A stretch of 64,000 nt of DNA, taken from the NCBI GenBank assembly GCA_026929865.2, contig CM049395.1:16136001-16200000 (forward strand), read 5' to 3'. A program made the position numbers and the translations under genes. Shown piece after piece: positions 32,801 to 42,700 of this stretch (positions are counted from its first letter, which is position 1; every line of letters starts with the position of its first letter). Origin of the DNA: Hyperoplus lanceolatus. Taxonomy: Eukaryota; Chordata; Actinopteri; Uranoscopiformes; Ammodytidae. Under the pieces are notes generated by a model that made no database searches, was not told the origin of the DNA, and was given only the letters and a program-made list of their open reading frames with translations.

Positions 32801-33800
32801 GAGAGAAAAATACATATTTACCTGTTAAACCTAACTGTTGAGTCAGTGTGTTTCACCATTGTGTTAGTAATCCATTTCCTCCTGTTTGTTACTTTCAGAG
32901 AAAATATTAAACGAATATTTGTTGAAGAAATATTTTGGAGTTCTTTGCGGTATTATGTAAATGTGGAGGTGTTTCCAAATAAAACTAAAGATTCTAAATA
33001 AAATAAAATAAAATGTTCTTTCTTTTTAAATTGTGACTGAATTGTGTTGATAACAGATTGTTGTCATGAATTGATTTCCAGTTGAGAATATTTTAGTATT
33101 TTCAATATGTTTAATATTGTTATTATAGTGAATGTACACGGGTAAAGAGCATTGTTGATTGATGGATTGTACTTAGGTAATCCTTATTCAGCTATTTTGC
33201 ATTTATTAAGTGTAACAAGTGATACATGTTCCACTTTAAATAAGGGTCAAAATAACATTAAGAAATGGTTAATTATGTCAAGTGATGTCAATAGCTATAT
33301 GCTTTATTAGGTGTTAATTCATGCAAAATGGTTCTCACTTTAAATAAGGGTACAAAGTCCATTAATAAATGGTTAATTACCTAAGAAATCTATTATGGTT
33401 AATTATGCTTCAGTAATGTATTAGATGGTGTGATTTATTAAGTGTTACTTAATGGATAAATGGTTCCACTTTACAATAAGGGTCACAAAGAGCATTAATA
33501 AATGGTTAATTATGCTTAAGTAATGTTACAAAAATGACATTTGTTAGCAGTTAATTAATGCTTATTATTATAGTAATCAACTGTTGGTTCATGCTTAATT
33601 AATGGGTTAACTAAGGTTAATATAGGATATTTATAAACATTACATAATGTAGTAATTAATACCTTAGTTAACATGAATGCCATTAGTAAAGGCGTACTAG
33701 ACACATTAGTTAACAGTTAACTAATGGTTAGTTAAACCTTATTAAGCATTAACTAACCATTAATTAATGTACCCTTATTGTAAAGTGTTACCATGATGAA
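29888..33800. mobile_element. Giant foldback element, 3.9 kb
   Basis: The element (29896-33792) starts GGTAACACTTTACAATAAGG and ends with its inverse. The two halves are inverted copies nearly to the centre (about 31844). I matched the outer 600 bp, the ORF-like segments at 30587-30931 (-) and 32732-33001 (+), 31340-31450 with 32080-32220, and 31560-31600 with 31960-32000. Near-identical 8-bp flanks (ATGATAAA and ATGATGAA) look like target duplications. Each arm contains sub-repeats of tgtgacccttattgtaaagt about 110-150 bp apart (30199, 30345 and 30459). No transposase was recognised. The 8-bp duplication and GG ends would suit hAT, Merlin or Mutator-like elements. Confidence 0.85.
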
Positions 33801-34420
33801 AGAACAACAACAGCATACCACAAGTTTTATCTTGCCCTGCAGCTAACAGCAGTGCAGTTTTCTTCCCTCTTACACACAAACACAATTCTCGTGCTGATAA
33901 TCAGGCATTTATTCCATAAACAATGCTGGAACTGACTTGGGATTTGCCTAACAATGTCTCATTACTAGTGTATGAGCTTCTTTTTTTCCCTTGAGATAAA
34001 GCAATTCGTCAAGGAGAGCAGACAAGGGAGGGAGGGAGAGTGCGAGAGAACAAGGGGCGGGGGTGGAGCGAGGGGAGGAGGACAAAAACACTTATTAATT
34101 TGCACAAAATGGAATTAGCAGCGGGGAGTTAGGAGCGGCGGAGTTTCTAATTTTACCCTTGCCCTGTGCGCCGATGGTAAATGGAGATCTGTCACACTCC
34201 ACTTGGCTGGCTCCCCAGCTTGATGAGCAGTCTATCTTGCAGGAGCCCTGTTCAATCTCTAGCATGAGCCACAATGTCAGCGCTCACATCACTGCCCCAG
34301 CACCACAGAGTCATCAGAGGGTGGGTGGATTTCACTGGCGACACTGAATAAAATGGAGCATGTAAGAGGCAAGGGATATAACTTGTGAGCTTTTGTCTTC
34401 TCATTTTCTCTTGACTACAG

Positions 34421-34454
<34 letters not shown>

Positions 34455-34615
34455 CAGATCTTTGAACCATGCCAGGGCCAAAGAGGTGTGCCTTTGAGTA
34501 GGGAGCACTCACACTGGTCAAGCGAACAAGACTTTAGCTGTCAATCATGCTTGGGCACGTTATGAAAGCTTATGGGTAGGCCTTATGCCCTTACTCACCT
34601 AGAGAATAATCTAAA
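33801..34615. other. Gene-free stretch with GATA repeat
   Basis: No gene. It contains a purine-rich patch (34025-34085), a (GATA)n array at 34421-34454, and a moderately GC-balanced segment (33890-34380) that resembles conserved non-coding DNA by eye only. Confidence 0.4.
34421..34454 (+). repeat. (GATA)n microsatellite
   Basis: About eight GATA units, followed by a degenerate gacagatc. Confidence 0.95.
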
Positions 34616-35775
34616 TTAAAGCTGCAGTTGAGAGTTTCAGCCGTTGGGATTCCAACGGCTGTTTTCCCAACGCTCTACCTGCTGTAGCTCCTCCCTCCGA
34701 ACGACAGCTATGCGCGTTCATGTGAATTGAGGAGACAAACACCATGTCCGATTCCGAGGTGATTAAACATTAGTAATGATAACTACATACGTACATATTG
34801 AGCATACATTTAAATCACAGACATACCATGTATGTTAGCTTAAAATCATTGTAAGTGTGCTGGTAGGCCTAACAAAAGTAGCTGTAACAGCCAGGCAAGA
34901 TAGCAAACTAATTGTAGGCTAACAGAGCGGAGAGGAGTGTGTGTATCGCGGAGAGGTGTGTGTGTGTATCTCCTACTATCTATGCTCCTGCTCTGACCGC
35001 AGCTGGGAGGAGCGGGCTGCGTGTCAGGCTCCCGCTGCTCGTTGAGAAGAGGTGATACTTGCTTTGGCGAAAAAAGTCACCAATAACACCAGAAAAAAAG
35101 CTAGATTTGTCGCTTGTCGCTGTTTTGAAAAAAAAGTCGCCAGGGGGCTGAAAAGTCACTAAATATAGCGACAAAATCGCTTTGAGTTGGCAACACTGAG
35201 CACCAGGACGAGGGCTATATAGGGGCTGCGGGCGTCCTGCTGCAGCCTAGGGGCAGAGGAAGGGGACGAGGTCGCGGTCGGAGAGGTCTTGATGTGATAG
35301 GGCAAGAAGACATGGCCGGTGTACTTTTTTTTCAAGCTCTCTCCGTCTCCCTTTCAGCAGTTAACTTTTCAGCATTCGTCTTTCCTCGTTTTTTTGCTGT
35401 CTTAGCGGTGTTAGTTGTTGGTATCCTAGGAATGGTAAATTGAGGGTTCGTTTGTGAAGACATTGCTACTTGCTGTCCGCCGTAGTAGCCTAGTACCAAA
35501 CAGTAGGCTAGTGTCAGACTGCTAGGGTCGTGAACGCTCACGCAACTGACGCATCAACGTCGTTGCCAAGGTCCCACAGCCAATAAGAACGGAGAATCTG
35601 ACCTCGCTCTGATTGGTCAAAATTAACATGAGCGGTGGCAATTTTGGGGGGCAGCACACAGAGGCAGGGGGGAGCAGAGTGATAAAAAAGTATTTTTAGA
35701 CCACTTAACCTACATATAGCTGAATGGCTATTATGCCAAATATTACAGTAAAAAAACTCTCAACTGCAGCTTTAA
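34616..35775. mobile_element. TTAA-flanked non-autonomous element
   Basis: The element is 34620-35771 between TTAA sites (34616-34619 and 35772-35775). Its ends are AGCTGCAGTTGAGAGTTT and the exact inverse. It is similar in style to 8615-9894. The inside has no recognised coding region; 35060-35190 has a Ser/Lys-like repetitive look without an ORF. Kolobok-like or piggyBac-like by duplication. Confidence 0.88.
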
Positions 35776-35835
35776 TTGCATACCTCTATGAGACTTTTAT
35801 GCCTGTTTATAAACAGCGGTATAGCCTACCGTTTT

Positions 35836-35838
<3 letters not shown>

Positions 35839-35876
<38 letters not shown>
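35839..35876 (+). repeat. (TC)n microsatellite
   Basis: About 19 TC units. Confidence 0.95.
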
Positions 35877-35879
<3 letters not shown>

Positions 35880-36056
35880 ACTTCGGTCTCCTAACCTCAG
35901 CCAGGTTTCTACATGAAATAAAATTAGGAACTGTACTTAAAAACCAAGCAGGCTAAATGACAACTATCTATCTCCCACAACAAACAGCACTGCTACAGGT
36001 GTGCATAGCCTGTGCCGACTAATTCACCATCCTCCTACTCGTAACCAAAAATATTG

Positions 36057-36081
36057 ACACACACACACACACACACACACA
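36057..36081 (+). repeat. (AC)n microsatellite
   Basis: About 12 AC units. Confidence 0.93.
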
Positions 36082-36669
36082 AACAAAAGGAAAAAAGGCA
36101 GACATAGGCTAGGAAGTGACATGGGGCGGGAGTCCGTTTATGCGGGAGACGAGGCAGCTAGCAAACAAAAGTGAGACACGTAGGAAGATTGAGAGATACT
36201 GAGAGTTTTGAACCTACATTGTTAGTTAGGCACCCACTAAATCAATAATGCACAGACACAGCAGAGAATAACATAAGATGTCTTCCTACCTTGATGCTTA
36301 TTTGCCCGAAGCATCCCATAACACATCCATAGAGCCCTCGGCCCTTTCCTCTGCTCTTTTCTTTACTCTTTAATTCTGTGCAGTACAGGTGCAGCTGCGC
36401 TATCATCGCACCGGGTCAAAGGGCACTATAGAAGCGCGATTAATCTGCGTTCATTTGACAACCCTAATTTAACATAACTGACCCCAGATGTAAGATCCCT
36501 GTTGTTAACATTTCAGGCAGAAAAGGGACCTTTTAACGGGAATGTTAGGCATGAGAAAGTCTTAATGCTCAACATATACAGTATAGTGATTCAATTTATA
36601 TTGTGATATGTATCAATATCAATTATTATAAAAAGAATAATCCGACATTATATTTTTTGCCATGCCGCC

Positions 36670-37061
36670 CACCCCTAATAGCCTGGTGCTACCAGACCAT
36701 CGTACTTCATTTCATTTGTACAGAAGGTCTGGCAGTGCTGTAATTGGCAAACGTTCACTCATGGAGGCGGGTGTCTGTTAAAGTTTAAAACTATTGGATC
36801 TGCCCAGTGCCACTCTGGATTAGCCAACCAATCGCATTACGTTTGGTCGTCACGTGTGTCATGAGCCGGCTTCTGGCAACTGAAACTGGAGCGCGACTTC
36901 GACGTCATCGTTCTCAGCCACTCGCTCTATTCGCTGATTGGACCGGCTGTCGAATCTCCAGCAAAACTGGGAAATGGGCTGTACACCCAGACTGGCTACT
37001 GAAGGGAAAATAAAATTTGGCCGGAAGTAGGCGGGCGGGCGGAGCCAGGCTACACCCCTAA
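36670..37061 (+). mobile_element. 374-bp miniature element, copy 2
   Basis: The element is 36679-37052, flanked by perfect CACCCCTAA (36670-36678 and 37053-37061). It has the same length and orientation as copy 1, with only scattered substitutions. Several CCAAT/ATTGG cores, a TCACGTG box and a CGACGTCA box are conserved between copies. Confidence 0.93.
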
Positions 37062-37193
37062 TGGATGGATGGATGAATAGATGGACAGACAGATATTCAT
37101 AGGCACATGGCGAAATTCCAATAATGCAATCTGCTGGCGCCCACAGAGCAGCAAGCATGATAAACAACAAGCTGTAAAATAGAAGCACCCATC

Positions 37194-37198
<5 letters not shown>

Positions 37199-37228
<30 letters not shown>
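37199..37228 (+). repeat. (CA)n microsatellite
   Basis: About 15 CA units. Confidence 0.95.
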
Positions 37229-37230
<2 letters not shown>

Positions 37231-37917
37231 GCCCTCTGGTGAGAGTATCCAGGAGAAAATAACCTGCTAACCCCTCGCCCACCCTGCAGCCCTTCCTCAT
37301 GGGACAACTTTTCACAGAGTTCAAAGGGCACAGTCAGCGATGCGACTGAAAAACACAACTGGAGCTTCCGAGGTTGTCCTGCTCTTCCTTACGCCAGATA
37401 ACAAGGGCTGAATTATCCCAGCTCTACTTACATGACTTGCTACCACCCCCCCCGCCCTACGGTTCCTTTGATACATCAATCAATATGAACTGTCTATGTT
37501 TTCCAAGTGCAGTATTGCAGTTGTTATTTCCTTCCCGATCTCTCTTTCCATTTCCAGCAAATGTGTGTGTATAAAATGTGTTTGTTGATCATGGTGTGCT
37601 TGCAGATATTTTACTCTTTTCTGAGTGCGCTCCCTAGCTTCTGCACCCGCCCTCACCAAGAAAAAAAAAAGAGGGAGAGAAACAGACTAGGAGGAAGATG
37701 GGGGACTAACATTCTCATACAGCACTTTAATTGGAAGCCTCAAAAGCACAAATAGGTAGGGGGAATTGTTTATCTTCTCGACGTTTTCCTCATTTTGCAT
37801 GGAGATGATTTGTTTATCCATTTTTCCAAAGTTCCTCAAAGCCCGGGTCAGGTCATTCTGGCTACGAGGCCACAGACATCCCTCGCTGATTAAAAGGAAG
37901 CGACTGAGGCACCAACA

Positions 37918-37919
<2 letters not shown>

Positions 37920-37955
<36 letters not shown>
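37920..37955 (+). repeat. (CA)n microsatellite
   Basis: About 18 CA units. Confidence 0.95.
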
Positions 37956-37957
<2 letters not shown>

Positions 37958-38098
37958 GCTTGCAGCTCTTTCCTGGCGATAAGGATCCCAATGTGTCTGA
38001 CAGCGAGGATGACTGCAGAGTGTGAGAGAATTAGAGGGATTAGGGGGTTATAGAGTAGCGTGATAGCCTCTGGGATGACGGAGGGATTAGCCCGATTA

Positions 38099-38100
<2 letters not shown>

Positions 38101-38132
<32 letters not shown>

Positions 38133-38145
38133 ACTCACTCTCTCC
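38101..38145 (+). repeat. (TC)n microsatellite, interrupted
   Basis: TC units interrupted by a CG at the start and by CACTCA near the end. Confidence 0.93.
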
Positions 38146-39139
38146 CAGCCATGCAGGCAGGCCTAGTCTGGGCCGAAAGCTGCCAGATGTGGCACCTTCA
38201 GATAGAGAAAGGAGGAAACAACCTGAGGGAAGGAGGAGGGGGGGAAATGGAGGAAGAAAGATCGGAAGGTGCAGAGGTACTGTGAGGGGAAAGGAGGAAG
38301 GAAGTGGTTAGGGAGCAGGGTAACATTAAGAAGATAGCCATTAAAGCCTCTGGAAACCTGGGGTCTTCTTAAAAAAACATTTTTGGGGGGGGGGGGGGTC
38401 CTTCTTGTTTATTTAGGAATAAACAAAAAAAAAAGGGTTTTTCTCTTCTTTTTACTACACTAATTTTTTTAATAAAAGTAAATTGCATTTTAGTGCTAAA
38501 ACAAGCCTCGAGAGGACTCCTAAGTTACTAAGAGTAAATCACAGACAATGCTCGTGAGCTTTACAAAAGGTACCTTAATAGCTGTAAGGGGTTAATGATC
38601 TTAGTAAAGCTATATTTAGAAAGTATAGACACATTTATATTTATTACATTTATATAAAAAAATATTTATTAAGTTCCTTTTCCTGCAGTTGCTTTGGGTT
38701 TACGATGCACTGAAAGTTACTGTTGGTGTCACCTTTGGGTTTAATTTGTTACTAGAGTAGGCCTATATGTGGCACTTCGCAGCATCTCCTCCGTTCCACA
38801 GGCCCGCTACTGTATAGTTGCGCGTCTCGCCTTTTCCCTTCCGCATGTTGTTTCTAAATTGTGAATTTCCTGGTTTGTCGCTCTCTGACTATTACTACAT
38901 AGTTTGCCGCTGAGAGAAATACAGTGAGAGTGCATGGCATGCAGCTGTTCAATGAGGATATTTTTTTTCGATTCAAATCATTGTAAAATTTAAAATGAAT
39001 AGACCTATGTGGCGCTTTTGTAGGTTAATTGTGAACGAATGTGTGGGAAACCCTGCAGTATCTTGGTTTCATGTTAAATCAGTGTCACTTGTCATTAATT
39101 GTATATAAAAACTCTTTACTTTAATACAGCGACACGATA

Positions 39140-41040
39140 TGGATATTCAGAAGTGGGCAGAGTAGCCAAAAAATTTACTCAAGTAAAAGTAAGTTACTTT
39201 AAGATTATAATTACTCAAGTAGAAGTAAAAGTACTCATAAAAATTATTACTTGAGTAAGAGTAAAAAAGTATGCAGCGAAAAGACTACTCAAGTACTCGA
39301 AGAGTACAAGTAGGCTTACTGAATTATAAAACAGCAATGGTCAAATAAAGATATGTAAAATAACATAATTTTAAATAAAACAATAAATAAGGTATTTAAA
39401 AATCAAATTAATAACCCTTGAACTCAAACAATAATAAATTAATTATCTGCCAAATTAAATACATCCCCTTTCAAATAAAATGATAGTAAATTAGGCTTGT
39501 CCAAAATTATATTAATTAAAACCAATACACTTATAACACTGTTGCAATTGTTTTGCACATACACATTTTAAAACAAATTCCTACAATATGTCACTGGCCC
39601 TGAGAAAATTATCTAGGTTGTGTTTAGCCCCAAAAATATAAAATACAAAATTAAACTTCGTTCCACATCAAAACCTGCTGGCACACTCACTTAACGTATG
39701 AAACTACAGAGTGGCTGAACAAAGAGACCACTCTCAGACTCTCACACAGCCAGACTGGGGCATGCGAAGTGAGTAGGCTACAGGGAGAACAGGATATGTG
39801 TCAAAGAAGAACAGTTTCTCTGTAATTGCGAGTGTGTGGGAGTCTGTGTCACTGTGGCTGTGTCTTGATTCAGAGACCGCGCACTTGGTAGGACGCAGTC
39901 TCGCGGTCTATGAAGGCTATAGCCTATGAAGGCCGATTTTAAGGCCAACGAGCCTTGTTAAACGGGACGGTCTCCCATAGGTCCATGCGGTCTCCGCAGG
40001 TCTCCGTTTACGAGCATTTCCAGTTCACGTAACAAGCCGTTACCTTGCGTGACGACTCGCCGCTCCTGTGCTGCCTAGCAACCCTGATTGCTGCCAACGG
40101 AGACAGCCTTGTCAACAGAGGAAAAAAGAAAAAGAAGTTGCCTACCAGACGAAAAGAAAAAAAAGTACAAGAAAAAAAGAAAGGAAGATAAAAGTTAAGA
40201 AGATGGAGCAACACGTTGCTGTTTTGTTATTTTTTATTTTATTGTATGCAATCTCTGAAAAAAACGCAATGAATCATGGGATATGTTGGGCCACGAAGGA
40301 TCCATCTGATGCAGCCTTCAAAACCGTGAAAAGAAGGCTGCATTTCTCGGCCGCATATGAGGAGCCTTGCAAACGGGACAGCCTTTGCGCGCCGCTATGA
40401 CGCAATTGGTCTTCAAATGCAGCCTACGTAGGGTGCAACCCCTGAATCAAGACACAGCCTGTGATTGTGTGAGTGTGTATTTGAGGCCAGGGGTGTGGCT
40501 ATTGCTCCTCGGAATCAGCGGTTTCTTCCATTTTCTCTACACACCCAGATAGTCGGTAAGATATGCGTTTAACCTACATGGCATGGTCACAACATCGGTG
40601 CGGAACCGCAGCCTTTAAAAAAGTCTGCGGACATTGTTGAGCCCATGGTTGAGCCCGTTGAGCCCTATGACAACATGACAACACTTGTCATGTGACTGAA
40701 GTGGCTGCATTTGATTGGCAAGCTTTTGTAATGCGGTTTTTATTGGTTGAAATAGTCACGTGATAGAGATGTTGGCTGAAGACGTCCCCGGGGAGAGAAA
40801 TCATGAGAGAAATAGATCTCGCATGTAATAAATAAAATATATAAAAAAATAAGGTAACGACCGTCACGTAGCCAAATGGAATGGCGTAAAAGTACCGTTC
40901 TTTCTTCAAATATTTACTCAAGTAAAAGTAAAAGTATGTTGCAATAAAACTACTCCTAAAATTACTATTTATTCAAAAAGTTACTCAAGTATTTGTAACG
41001 GAGTAAATGTAGCGTGTTGCGACCCACCTCTGTGGATATC
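39140..41040. mobile_element. Tol2-like non-autonomous hAT element
   Basis: The element is 39148-41032 (1,885 bp), with 8-bp flanks TGGATATT and TGGATATC (one mismatch). The ends are CAGAAGTGGGCAGAG and, inverted, CAGAGGTGGGTCGCA. They are followed by the many ACTCAAGTAAAAGTA subterminal repeats on both sides that are characteristic of Tol2-related fish hAT elements, where they bind transposase. No transposase gene is present. A smaller element (39856-40459) is nested inside. Confidence 0.9.
39853..40462. mobile_element. GGCTGTGTC-type miniature element nested in the hAT
   Basis: The element is 39856-40459, with perfect inverted ends GGCTGTGTCTTGATTCAG, flanked by TGT at 39853-39855 and 40460-40462. 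The duplication is only 3 bp, so its reading as a target duplication is tentative. There is no coding content. Confidence 0.75.
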
Positions 41041-42010
41041 TCCCACAGTGTTTCTATCATAAATTCACTCTTAGCTCTCATTCCCTCTCAGCCAATCACT
41101 GTGGGCATAGAAGGTATGAACATGACATCATCATCCATAGCAACAGGGTCAACACCGCCCTCTAGTCTTAGCTTAGGAGTCCCTCCCATTCCTTGGTCTT
41201 ATCAACTTTGTGAATAGGTTTTAAGAAATTACTCCTTACTAAGAACTGTTAGTGCTCCTTAGGAGTACTCTTAGCGCTAAGATAAAATGTTTTGTGAATA
41301 CGGCCCCTGGTCTAAAATAGTAAAAAATCAATACATGATATCAAAGTTGGGTCTGTTAATAAGCTTCTACAAACATCTGATTAAAACATATTAAAATTCT
41401 TATTGTGTCATAAAAACCAGAGAGTAGCCAGCGTCATTTAAACTGAATTTCAAACTTGTGTATCAAACCAAAATGACAAAAATCAAATGACAATACTGTA
41501 TCTTTAATTTGGATCAATAAATATGTCTTTCTATTTTCAGATACTTAACAGTATCCAACCAACCCCCCGAATAACATAGTTTGAAAGATTGTTTGGATTC
41601 TGGTTTACAGGAACTTAAAAAAGGGTGTGTGTGTGTGTGTGTGTGCGGTTGTGGTGTGGGTGGGTGGGCGATTAGGGAGAGGAAGTGGAGGAAATGTGTG
41701 GGGAGTGACAGACAATGTAATGATTGTGGGGGAAAAGAAGGAAGAGGGATATTGTATGAAGAAGAACTCCACGTTGCCTTGGCATCACTCTCATTGACTC
41801 TCTGCAAAGCTTATTATGGGATTTCATCAAGGTGGCGCCTAGCCAGCTTTACATTTTAATTTGCGGATTTTGCTGACAGTTTTAGTCCGTACCGGGGCCT
41901 GTATACATTTCTGTTCCTATTGTATGTGCATCTATAATCAGTAGAAATGTGATTCTCTGCCACACTTTGTACTACCTTCAACTTCTTGTCTACTGTTTGT
42001 CAAATAGTAA
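41041..42010. other. Gene-free stretch
   Basis: Around 41210-41307 the sequence ends tttgtgaatacggcccc, which looks like the right end of a DNA transposon; its left end was not found. A (TG)n lies at 41625-41645, and a purine-rich stretch at 41665-41760. Confidence 0.45.
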
Positions 42011-42700
42011 TTGTTTGCCAACATTAATGTCACTTACAGTTTTTACCTAATGCTTAAACACTAAAAGTGGTTGCTATGCTCAAAGCATCACAACCTCTAA
42101 CTTTGGTGACCAAGCCCTAAACACAAGCACCAACCCTACAAACACAATAAGTGCTTTGCACTGTGTTTGAAATTCTCCAACACACTTCTTGCAAAATACT
42201 ACACACTGTTTTTCACACATTGATAAAAAATTAAATCTCCTGCAATCATTGGAAAAATGCATCTATTTAAAATACAAAACACAACTAAAATTGGAAAAGC
42301 ACACAGACTCACACACATGAAAAATAAAAAATAAAGCCAATATAAAACCAATCAGTGTGAGCCTTAGCATTATAAATAGTCTTCAGGTGAGCTCAGCTCC
42401 TTTGTGAGACAGTAAGAGTCAGGGGAAGAGGACAAGAGAGAGCGACAGGAGGACGATGACAAAGGAGGCAACAGACGGAGACAGGGTCACTATAGTGGAC
42501 CATGTTATAGATCATGGCCTAACAATATAGGAGGCTGGTCTGAGATTCCAGCCCAACAACACAGTAGCTCCATAATTAGGTCATTTAGACTGGATATCAG
42601 GAATATTTTCGCTGTTGCTTCTCAAAGGATGACATTGCATGTGATGTTGATGAGGCGATGTGGCCAGACGCAAGCGTGAAGCGGTATCCAAAGTATTCAT
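42011..42700 (+). pseudogene. Tc1/mariner-like (IS630-type) transposon remnant
   Basis: At 42497 the frame reads VDHVIDHGLTI, then after a stop EAGLRFQPNNTVAPIIRSFRLD. This resembles the N-terminal helix-turn-helix region of a group of fish Tc1/mariner-related transposases. Stops follow at once and no catalytic part was found. The upstream sequence from about 42011 is AT-rich with a repeated leader-like character. The family call rests on this short block only. Confidence 0.4.

Larger units (their letters stand above)
35776..36669. other. Gene-free stretch with two microsatellites
   Basis: (TC)n at 35839-35876 and (AC)n at 36057-36081. No gene or element ends were recognised. Confidence 0.5.
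37062..39139. other. Gene-free stretch with microsatellites
   Basis: Contains a GGAT-like patch (37061-37085), (CA)n at 37199-37228 and 37920-37955, a (TC)n block at 38101-38145 and G14 at 38385-38398. No gene was recognised. The 37790-37920 portion looks less repetitive and could be conserved, but this cannot be tested here. Confidence 0.45.

Noticed and set aside
30587..33001. Two hydrophobic ORFs in the foldback arms, considered as genes
   Set aside because: They are inverted copies of each other in AT-rich DNA and only partly keep the same protein sequence; no family was recognised.
34616..35775. Same family as 8615-9894
   Set aside because: Both use TTAA and begin AGC, but the terminal sequences diverge after a few bases, so they are kept as separate families.
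41210..41307. Complete DNA transposon ending tttgtgaatacggcccc
   Set aside because: The matching left end was not found in the window, so only a note is given in the stretch entry.
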